Notes under the pieces: generated by a model | What the model saw: the letters and a program-made list of their open reading frames with translations, nothing else | Databases searched by the model: none | What the model was told of the DNA's origin: nothing | Shown: one piece after another, positions 57,152-64,000 of the stretch | Layout of the letters: each line of letters begins with the position of its first letter | Position numbering within the stretch: position 1 is the stretch's first letter | Position numbers and translations under genes: made by a program | NCBI RefSeq assembly: GCF_947501665.1 | Contig: NZ_CANMWS010000014.1 | Location: 1 to 64,000, forward strand | Length of the DNA stretch: 64,000 bases | Origin: an uncultured Shewanella sp. | Lineage (GTDB): Bacteria > Pseudomonadota > Gammaproteobacteria > Enterobacterales > Shewanellaceae | Direction: 5' to 3'

Positions 57152-57991
57152 TTAGCTATAGCAACGCTGTTCTTGCTCACCTAAACCTTCAATGCTCGCA
57201 GTAATGATGTCTCCCGCATGTAAAAATTGTTGAGGCGTTGAAGAATAACCTATGCCACCAGGCGTCCCAGTACAAATAATATCCCCAGGCTCTAAAGCCA
57301 TAAACTGAGAAAGATAATGCACCACTTGAGCTGGAGTAAACACCAACTGCTGAGTATTACTCGCCTGTTTAACTTGATTATTGACAGAAAGCTCAAGTGA
57401 TAAATTATCAACTTGTACATCTTCTTTAAACGACATCCAAGGCCCCAAAGTACAAAATCCAGGATATGACTTTCCTTTCGTCCACTGCCCTTGCCGATCA
57501 AACTGCCAATATCTATCAGTAATATCATTGACTATGGTATAGCCCAATATCGCGTCTTCGGAATCGGCTAGCGTGTTAAGATTAAAAGCCTCTTTGCCTA
57601 TCACAATGCCCAATTCAACCTCCCAATCCACCTGTTTAGCATGAGGAGGAAGATACAAATCATCAAATGCGCCGGCCGTAATGTTATTGGCTTTGAGGAA
57701 AATGAGTGGTTCATCTGGTGGAGTTAAACCAAGTTCTTTCGCATGATCTAAATAATTTAATCCTATGCCTATTAATTTCGGCGGCCTAGCGACACAAGGA
57801 CCGCGGCGTACAGTATCACCAATCTGAACAAGTTGACCTTGTTTCACCTGCTGGAATATTGCCGTTCGATCGATGTTCGATAGAGTTTCACCTTGCCAGT
57901 CATCCACTAAAACTGAGCAATCATAAGCCTTACCGTCAATGAGCACCCCGGGCTTTTCATAACCTTTTGCACCAAATCGCATTAACTTCAT
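57152..57991 (-). CDS. Fumarylacetoacetate hydrolase (FAH)-family enzyme
   Basis: 279 residues. N-terminal small domain (about 1-70), then the FAH domain: IGIGLNYLDHAKELG (about 74-88), the divalent-metal ligands in DWEVELGIVIG (about 121-131) and VNDITDRYWQ (about 154-163), and GDIICTGTPGGIGYS (about 236-250). Members hydrolyse C-C bonds of diketo acids or act on ureidoglycolate-like or 2-keto acid substrates. Substrate unknown. It converges with ccmE. Confidence 0.85.
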   Translation of the reverse strand: MKLMRFGAKGYEKPGVLIDGKAYDCSVLVDDWQGETLSNIDRTAIFQQVKQGQLVQIGDTVRRGPCVARPPKLIGIGLNYLDHAKELGLTPPDEPLIFLKANNITAGAFDDLYLPPHAKQVDWEVELGIVIGKEAFNLNTLADSEDAILGYTIVNDITDRYWQFDRQGQWTKGKSYPGFCTLGPWMSFKEDVQVDNLSLELSVNNQVKQASNTQQLVFTPAQVVHYLSQFMALEPGDIICTGTPGGIGYSSTPQQFLHAGDIITASIEGLGEQEQRCYS

Positions 57992-58208
57992 TCAGCTTCA
58001 CTCCGATTAAAATAGATCTTAATTATTGTTCATCATGAATCAAGGCAACAGTTAATTTTCATTTAGTTTTGTAAGTTACAATGGTGTTAGTAATAAATAA
58101 ATTAACACTTGTTACCTTATCTCCGTTTATCTAAAAAACAAACCTACTCAAGAGCCGTCATTAAAGTATACTCAATGTCTAAATACGACAGCTTATCTGG
58201 ATAAACAA

Positions 58209-58247
58209 AAAGAGATAAAGCAGTTGATACTTCTGCTTTATCTCTTT
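58209..58247. terminator. Terminator of the effector-like gene
   Basis: AAAGAGATAAAGCAG / CTGCTTTATCTCTTT is a perfect 15-bp stem with a 9-base loop, 24 bases past the stop of the gene ending at 58271 on the minus strand. On that strand it is followed by T residues. Confidence 0.88.
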
Positions 58248-58270
58248 ATATAAATAAAAAATTAGTGAGA

Positions 58271-60127
58271 TTAAATAGAGTACGCAGCACTCGCTTGAAT
58301 TGATGAATCCATTCTGGTTTCTAAATCACTCGCCCTTTCTTGATTCACTTTATGAGCAAAATCACTTCCAACATTAACAGCAATTTGCTGCATATGAGGC
58401 GCAATAGACGTCATATTAAAGTATCTGTGACTATTTGGATCATCATCATACACAACACCACCAATTCCAGTAGATAGCATGACTAAATCCATTCCACCAG
58501 AACGGTTTCCAAATGATAAGTCCACACCTTCTTTCTGAAGCTCTTTAAATACTGCAATTTGCTTAATATAGTTTTCCCCCTCAATCGCATTCAATACTGG
58601 GTCTTTCCACATTTCAGTCAAATCATGAACCCGTATTTCATCTCCCATACGATTTTGAATATTTTGTATATTATTCGGTGTGTTATTCACTTTATTTCCA
58701 AGACCTAAATGGTCAATATTTAACTTCACACCATCTTTACCAAGCATCTTCCCTTTTTCGACCTTAGCCGCTTTATCACCAACAATAATAAGGTGTTCAT
58801 ACCCTTTATTCTTCAAAGCAGTCGCTAACCCTGCAAGGTTTTCCTTACTGTACAATTGCTCATTGCCTGTTTTTAGTAACCCTTTATTGCTGCTCCATAA
58901 AATGGCTTTTTTCCCCGGTAAATCGATGAGTCTCTTATTAGATAAATAGGTTTCACAAGCTTGCTGTAAATTTGTTATTTGACTCACATCGGCTTTTACA
59001 TGTGATACTGGACGCGTAGCCTGATATCCAATTGTCTCAATAACCTGACTTTGAAAAGTTCGATTAATTAACTCTGTTCCCAGAGGACTAAAGATTGCCA
59101 TATGCCCCCCCAAATCTCCCTTGGGTAATTTATGAGAACTGTTCCTTTCATTCAATGTTGCTAAACCTGTTCCCATTAATTCAAGTTGCTTAGCATTCAG
59201 TTCTTTATCATACTTAAGATTGACAAAATTAGTAGAAGAGCTACCTGCAAAACTGGCAAAAAACAGCACATTCATGATTTCACCAAACTCTTCTTTCCCT
59301 GTCGTGTAAGAAACGGGTTTCCATATAGCTTTGGAGACTTTTTCACTAAAGCCTTCAAAACATTTGTTACGAATAATTTCTATATTAGTATCTTTCCAAT
59401 CTGCTTGTTGTTCTTTTAACTCTTTTAACAGCTCATCAGCAACAAACCTCATTGCAGCTGTCAATTTACCGACTTTGACCTGATGGTTTTTAAGATTATC
59501 ACTATCCATATTATCTTTTTTGGCATCGATAGCTTTTATCATAACTTTATCATTTTTATGAAAATATTTCTCTTCATGCGCATTTTGATATTCTAACAAA
59601 TGCGCTTGCAATCTAATGCCAGTAATTTTTGCTGATAAGCTAGGTTTATTCAATAGTTCTCCAACGACAGTACGTAAATTAACCTTATTGGTAGACTTTT
59701 TTACTAATTTTTTTAAAATACAATCCAAATCATCGCTAGTGATTTTACTCGGTGATGTTTTTTCAAGCTTTGAAGTATCTAAATTCAGCCTTTTTGCAAT
59801 ATTAACAACACCAGCTTTCAATGCGGTGCTAATTTGTTTTCCGCCTTTTCCTTTTAACAGAAATAGCTGAGAAATAACGCCTGTAATTTGTTCAATATCA
59901 GTTTTTGATTTGATTTTTTTACTTTTTATTCTTCCTGTACATACACCAGATATTCTAGGATCTTGTTCGTTTTGTATATGTTCTTTAAGGTTCGTTTTCT
60001 CCATTTTTTTTGTGAGTTCAGCCGTAGAAGGTTTAACAGATAATGTATGATTACCCGTAACTATTTCACTATTTTCATTTACTCTGATTTCAGAACTCGA
60101 AGCTGTACCCGTCGTTATTTTCGGCAT
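58271..60127 (-). CDS. Probable type III secretion effector, catalytic domain unassigned
   Basis: 618 residues from ATG 60127. The N-terminus is Ser/Thr/Asn-rich and has no signal peptide or membrane helix. A basic helical region (about 40-280) precedes a globular C-terminal half (about 285-618) that alternates beta and alpha: KKAILWSSNKGLL, GYEHLIIVGDKAAK, DEIRVHDLTEMW and GVDLSFGNRSGGMDLVMLSTG (near 534-554). The last two resemble the nucleotide-sugar half of GT-B or fucosyltransferase-like enzymes, but this is a guess. A CesT-type chaperone gene lies 24 bases upstream in the same operon, which is the main reason to call an effector. No secretion apparatus is in the window. Target unknown. 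Confidence 0.6.
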   Translation of the reverse strand: MPKITTGTASSSEIRVNENSEIVTGNHTLSVKPSTAELTKKMEKTNLKEHIQNEQDPRISGVCTGRIKSKKIKSKTDIEQITGVISQLFLLKGKGGKQISTALKAGVVNIAKRLNLDTSKLEKTSPSKITSDDLDCILKKLVKKSTNKVNLRTVVGELLNKPSLSAKITGIRLQAHLLEYQNAHEEKYFHKNDKVMIKAIDAKKDNMDSDNLKNHQVKVGKLTAAMRFVADELLKELKEQQADWKDTNIEIIRNKCFEGFSEKVSKAIWKPVSYTTGKEEFGEIMNVLFFASFAGSSSTNFVNLKYDKELNAKQLELMGTGLATLNERNSSHKLPKGDLGGHMAIFSPLGTELINRTFQSQVIETIGYQATRPVSHVKADVSQITNLQQACETYLSNKRLIDLPGKKAILWSSNKGLLKTGNEQLYSKENLAGLATALKNKGYEHLIIVGDKAAKVEKGKMLGKDGVKLNIDHLGLGNKVNNTPNNIQNIQNRMGDEIRVHDLTEMWKDPVLNAIEGENYIKQIAVFKELQKEGVDLSFGNRSGGMDLVMLSTGIGGVVYDDDPNSHRYFNMTSIAPHMQQIAVNVGSDFAHKVNQERASDLETRMDSSIQASAAYSI

Positions 60128-60151
60128 CAAAGGTATCTCTTTATTTAAATT

Positions 60152-60616
60152 TTAAGCAAAATTCATCAAATTAAATTTATTCAATGAGGTTTTTTCTAAT
60201 ACAGGAACAAAGTTCTCTTTTTCTTCCTGCTGTAATTTTTGTTGCCAATATTTAGTCGTTTTGGCAAATATAATTAATTGTTCTAAAATTTCATCGTAAC
60301 TACCCAGTAATAGGTCAACCTCTTTAAATAACAATATTGATTCCCGAGCATTATCCACCCCAAAAAAAACACCTTCAGGTTGTTGATTTGAGTATTGAGC
60401 ACACAGCAGATCAATTAACAAATCACGTTGAACTAAACCTTCATCAATATCCAATAATTCACTTGTTATAGTAATAGACTTGTCTTTTTTATCATCTGAC
60501 CTAATATAAATGTCGATATTATTATCTAAACTAATTGAAAACCCACCATTACTATCTAGTTTAGGTATTGCAATATCATTATTTTCAAATAAGATCTTAA
60601 AAAAAGAATTATTCAT
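60152..60616 (-). CDS. CesT/Tir-type type III secretion chaperone
   Basis: 154 residues from ATG 60616 (GGGA upstream); in-frame ATGs at 60643 and 60625 are possible. Small and acidic, with the fold pattern of class I chaperones: N-terminal helix NNSFFKILFENNDI, a beta strand GGFSISLDNNIDIYI, a helix RDLLIDLLCAQYSN, the strands GVFFGVDNARESILLFKEVDL and a C-terminal helix EILEQLIIFAKTTKYWQQKL. Such chaperones keep one cognate effector secretion-competent in the cytosol; the cognate is probably the next gene, 24 bases away. Confidence 0.65.
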   Translation of the reverse strand: MNNSFFKILFENNDIAIPKLDSNGGFSISLDNNIDIYIRSDDKKDKSITITSELLDIDEGLVQRDLLIDLLCAQYSNQQPEGVFFGVDNARESILLFKEVDLLLGSYDEILEQLIIFAKTTKYWQQKLQQEEKENFVPVLEKTSLNKFNLMNFA

Positions 60617-61011
60617 AAATCCCATATCATTCAATAAAAGCATATCAAGTTTTAAAATCAGCGGGGCATAATATATAAATAAAAAATCATGTCAAAAGTA
60701 AATCTATTATAAAAACGGCATTTCGAATAAAAAATATTTTCAATTAAACTAAGTGGAAATAATTAAAACCAAAAGCAGGTCTAAATTAGACCAACCCACT
60801 CAAAATTCAATCAATATATTTATAAAATGTATTAAAAACAAGCCAACATCAATATATAAACCATAAATATATCTTATTTTCTATCATAAAAACAAAATTC
60901 TTGTATAAAACCAATTAAATTTAATCAACTAAAATATATTAACCTTACCATTAAAACAGACTAACCAACCTAACCTTACTGTGATAAGTCAATCAAGATA
61001 CCAACTATTTG
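60617..61011. other. AT-rich gap upstream of the chaperone-effector operon
   Basis: About 395 bases with no gene, markedly more AT-rich than neighbouring core genes. It must contain the promoter of the chaperone gene. No clear regulator box is seen. Such AT bias is common upstream of transferred, H-NS-silenced genes. Confidence 0.45.
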
Positions 61012-62568
61012 TTAGTCACTATGTAATAAATGTGACGTATTCTTAAAAAGTAAACTGGCACAAAGCCCAATGAAAGAAAGAAGCAAATAAACTAACATCA
61101 AAGCATGAAATCCACTGTGAAAAGCATCTCTTCCCCACGCTAATACTGATGAATGAACCGCGGTATCATTAAATAGAACCAATATCTTATCTAATGGTTG
61201 AGCACCCGTAATAAACGGTAAAATTTGCTCAATACTGGGTGAACTAGCTTTTGTCATTTCTCCTGCTGCAAGTAACATAAAGGTATTAACAGACATGCTA
61301 CTCACTAAGAGTCCTGCGCCAGCAATACCACAGGCATACCATAGATAAGTATGGGAAATGAACAAGCCATAAGAAGCCCCTTTTTCACTTTTAGGTGCCA
61401 TCTGAACAGCAGCTAAATTGGTTGAAGCGTACATGAGGCCCACAGTGATCCCAATAAAAACCATGCCCGAAGCTAAATATAACCAAGACAGCTCCTCAGG
61501 CATGAGTACTAAAATAATAGCCCCCATAAATCCGATAAACTGTGCAACCACAATAGAAGGTAAAGGTCCAAAACGACTATTAAACTGACCTGCACTAATA
61601 GATGCTATACATAAACAACCAGTCATGATCAACATCACCAACCCTGCTGATGCTGGCGAAAAATTCAGAATATTTTCTAAATACAGCGGCAAAATAAATA
61701 AAAAAGATCCAAATAAAACTTGAAAGCAAGCTCGAGTAATAAGTAAACCTAAAAATAGTTTCTGTTTAAAAAGCCCCAAGCTTATCAATGGATGTGATAA
61801 AAACCGTTGCCAGTACAAGGTTATTACTAGTACCAAACCACCAAAAATGAATGGCATTAGAAAAGATAAACTCAAAAAACCGGTCAAAGAGACAATATTA
61901 AATGCATATAGCATCATCAAAAACGCAATTAATATTAAAAAACTAGAAGGAACGTGTACATTGATTTGCTTATTACCTTTATCCTTTTTAGCCGTCAGAT
62001 AAATAATCAATAAACAAATCAAACATACAGGTACATTAATTAAAAATGCCCAACGCCATCCCCAATGTTCAACAATTAAGCCTCCTAATGTTGGTCCCAA
62101 CGATTGTGCTAAAGCAGTAAATACCACCATAATACTCACTGCTAACCCTTGTTGATGCTTAGGGAAATGCCCAGCAGCAATAACAAAGACCATACCAAAA
62201 GTCCCCGCCATCCCTACGCCTTGAACAAAACGTCCTAGAATAATAAACCATAAATTAGGAGCAACGCTGGCAAGTAAAGAGCCAATAAGAAAAATCGTCA
62301 CGCCCCACATCATCGTTAATTTATGGCCAAAACGATCACCTAACTTACCTGTGGTGATCATCAAGCCCCCCATGGCAATTAAATAAATATTATTGACCCA
62401 TTGTAACTGAGATAATGTCGCCGAAAAAACGTCACCGATAACAGGCAAAGCTAAATTAATAATCGTCACATCGAGATTAATGATGACAAGACCTAAGCCT
62501 AATCCTGTCAGCAGCCACCAGCGATAGCGAAATGACTCTACTCCAACTTCGCTTTCGTTTTGGTTCAC
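61012..62568 (-). CDS. DHA2-family (EmrB/QacA-type) MFS drug exporter
   Basis: 518 residues with about fourteen helices, the DHA2 layout. Motif D1 LDVTIINLALPVIGDVF (about 29-45), QWVNNIYLIAMGGLMITTGKLGDRFGHK (about 53-80, motif A) and motif C in GPTLGGLIVEHWGWRWAFLINVP (about 152-174). It would expel toxic compounds with proton exchange. No MFP partner or regulator gene is adjacent. Substrate unknown. Confidence 0.88.
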   Translation of the reverse strand: MNQNESEVGVESFRYRWWLLTGLGLGLVIINLDVTIINLALPVIGDVFSATLSQLQWVNNIYLIAMGGLMITTGKLGDRFGHKLTMMWGVTIFLIGSLLASVAPNLWFIILGRFVQGVGMAGTFGMVFVIAAGHFPKHQQGLAVSIMVVFTALAQSLGPTLGGLIVEHWGWRWAFLINVPVCLICLLIIYLTAKKDKGNKQINVHVPSSFLILIAFLMMLYAFNIVSLTGFLSLSFLMPFIFGGLVLVITLYWQRFLSHPLISLGLFKQKLFLGLLITRACFQVLFGSFLFILPLYLENILNFSPASAGLVMLIMTGCLCIASISAGQFNSRFGPLPSIVVAQFIGFMGAIILVLMPEELSWLYLASGMVFIGITVGLMYASTNLAAVQMAPKSEKGASYGLFISHTYLWYACGIAGAGLLVSSMSVNTFMLLAAGEMTKASSPSIEQILPFITGAQPLDKILVLFNDTAVHSSVLAWGRDAFHSGFHALMLVYLLLSFIGLCASLLFKNTSHLLHSD

Positions 62569-62797
62569 TTTACACCTATTTTAAGAGGATGATGATTTAC
62601 TTCAGTTTAGTCGATAAACAAGAGCTGTGATCCATTACCTGAATATAATGAACCGACAAACAAGAGTAATGATTTATCGATAGAAAAGGGTTTACCTAGC
62701 GGTATGCCGCCGAGTTGATAGGTGAGCGAAATGAGCTATTAAGGATATGATTTACTGAGATATTGTTACTTCAAAAAAATACATCAAATCTTTACAC

Positions 62798-64000
62798 TTA
62801 CCACTTCTCTTTTAATTGACACCACTTATCCGTTAATCTTGGCGCACTAATAGCAAACCCAATGATCACTAAATAACTTAATGCGGGAATAATAAAGCTT
62901 GCTTGAACATCAGTCACATCAGCAACACTGCCTTGAACCAAAGGCATAATTGCTCCGCCAACTATGGCAAGACAAAGTAACCCAGAGCCTCGACTGGTAT
63001 GTTGCTCAAGACCTTTGATGGCCAGAGTAAAAATAGTCGGAAACATAATAGAATTAAATAACCCTACAGCCAAAATAGACCACATCGCAATATAACCACT
63101 ACTGTTCATTGATATGCATAGTAAGAGAATAGCCATAGAGCCATTAAACATCAGTGCACGTTGAGGCTTAACCACTCGAGTGACAACGGCGCCGATAAAA
63201 CGCCCAATCATGGCTCCCCCCCAATAATATCCAACAAAATGTGCTGCACTGGCAGCAGGCATATTGCCAATATGGTGTAGCTCAAAATAATTAATCAGAA
63301 AACTACCGATCCCCACTTCGGCCCCGACATAGAAAAAAATAGCACATGCGCCAAACAGTGTCTGTTTAGCCTGCCATATACTTCTTCCATCATTGGCCTC
63401 AACCATACGACTGGATCCATTGATTTCCGGTAATTTCAATGTTTTTACAATAAGAGACGCAAGAATAAGCACACCAGCTAACATCAAATATTGTATTTTA
63501 ACCGCTTCGGCTCCAGCAGCAACTCCTGCAGCTGATAGCAACATCATTCCGGCAAAAAATGGCCCTATCGTCGTACCAAATGAATTCAATGCTTGAGCTA
63601 AATTAAGCCGACTTGATGCCATTCTTTCAGGCCCCAAAGCGGCAACATAGGGGTTTATAGAGACTTGTAATATCGTGAGTCCACTGGCTAAAACAAATAA
63701 AGCAAGCAAAAAGAACCAATAGAGATGTAAAGAAGCAGCGGGATAAAAAAGTACACATCCTAATGCGGTAATCAGTAAACCAAAAATCATACTTCTTTTA
63801 TAACCCACTTTATGTACTAATAAACCCGCTGGAACCGATACAACAAAATAAGCACTAAAAAAACAAAATTGAATCAACATTGCTTGAGTGTAATTTAACG
63901 AAAACATTTCCTTTAAATGCGGGATTAACACATCATTTAAAACAGTGATAAAACCAATAAAAAAGAACAAAACACACATTGAGGCTAAAGGAAATCGATA
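62798..64000 (-). CDS. FucP/GluP-like sugar MFS transporter, 5' end cut by window edge
   Basis: At least 400 residues; the frame is open to base 64000 (Y-R-F-P-L-A-S before the first internal Met at 63979), so the true start lies outside. Helices and loops follow the glucose/galactose or fucose permease family: GFITVLNDVLIPHLKEMFSLNYTQAMLIQFCFFSAYFVVSVPAG, NPYVAALGPERMASSRLNLAQALNSFGTTIGP. It imports a monosaccharide with proton or sodium. It is related to, but clearly distinct from, the protein encoded at 23411. Confidence 0.85.
   Translation of the reverse strand, partial: YRFPLASMCVLFFFIGFITVLNDVLIPHLKEMFSLNYTQAMLIQFCFFSAYFVVSVPAGLLVHKVGYKRSMIFGLLITALGCVLFYPAASLHLYWFFLLALFVLASGLTILQVSINPYVAALGPERMASSRLNLAQALNSFGTTIGPFFAGMMLLSAAGVAAGAEAVKIQYLMLAGVLILASLIVKTLKLPEINGSSRMVEANDGRSIWQAKQTLFGACAIFFYVGAEVGIGSFLINYFELHHIGNMPAASAAHFVGYYWGGAMIGRFIGAVVTRVVKPQRALMFNGSMAILLLCISMNSSGYIAMWSILAVGLFNSIMFPTIFTLAIKGLEQHTSRGSGLLCLAIVGGAIMPLVQGSVADVTDVQASFIIPALSYLVIIGFAISAPRLTDKWCQLKEKW

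Noticed and set aside
58271..64000. Type III secretion apparatus genes near the effector-like pair
   Set aside because: None present; neighbours are transporters and an FAH-family enzyme, so only an orphan pair is claimed.
1..64000. tRNA or rRNA genes
   Set aside because: No cloverleaf-like or rRNA-like conserved sequence was recognised anywhere in the window.

Overview
The window reads as chromosomal DNA of an AT-rich marine gammaproteobacterium, most likely Shewanella or a close relative (Shewanellaceae, Alteromonadales). The arguments are gene content and order: a cytochrome c maturation locus split into ccmFGH / ccmI / a small cytochrome c5 of the ScyA type / ccmABCDE, the ftsY-ftsE-ftsX and rpoH block opposite rsmD, typA with yihY-dtd-yiiD-type neighbours, glnA with ntrB-ntrC, and a cpxP-cpxRA locus. 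No rRNA, tRNA, CRISPR array or complete transposon was seen. Species cannot be named from sequence reading alone.

Layout. 1-2.6 kb holds two adjacent decayed genes on the minus strand (an outer-membrane barrel protein and an alkyl sulfatase). 3-7.3 kb holds three paralogous outer-membrane barrel genes, each preceded by its own promoter and a similar potentially structured 5' leader; a 339-bp element with 21-bp terminal inverted repeats (MITE-like) and a DTW-domain tRNA modification gene lie between them. 7.4-14 kb carries a Bcr-type drug exporter with a divergent LysR regulator, small envelope proteins (YciC, DUF2780, TerB-like) and a YjeH-type amino acid exporter with a divergent Lrp/AsnC regulator. 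14-19 kb is core: rpoH, ftsX, ftsE, ftsY (with a four-fold 23-residue repeat) and rsmD. 19-25 kb is accessory: a glycosyltransferase, a LruC/GEVED surface protein with a lipoprotein, a FucP-like transporter and azoR. 25-31.5 kb is again core: a thioesterase, dtd, yihY, typA and glnA with a sigma-54 promoter and NtrC sites.

31.8-41 kb separates glnA from ntrBC. It contains a repeat-built secreted protein, a GGDEF response regulator, a NemR-like repressor with yqhD, a DUF4124 protein, and then ntrB-ntrC behind a perfect NtrC palindrome. 41-43.3 kb is a tandem trio of small OmpA-like barrels. 43.7-46.5 kb is cpxP divergent from cpxR-cpxA with a CpxR box between them. trmL and a dicarboxylate/amino-acid symporter follow. 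48.7-57.1 kb is the ccm locus for haem delivery and apocytochrome ligation, and 57.2 kb is a fumarylacetoacetate-hydrolase-family gene. 58.3-60.6 kb is a probable type III secretion effector with its own CesT-type chaperone, isolated from any secretion apparatus. The window ends with a DHA2 drug exporter and a sugar transporter cut by the right edge.

The most unusual items are (i) the three look-alike leaders in front of the paralogous porin genes, a candidate cis-regulatory RNA, (ii) the orphan effector/chaperone pair, (iii) the MITE-like element, and (iv) the triple-repeat, Trp/Tyr/Gly- and Asn-rich secreted protein.
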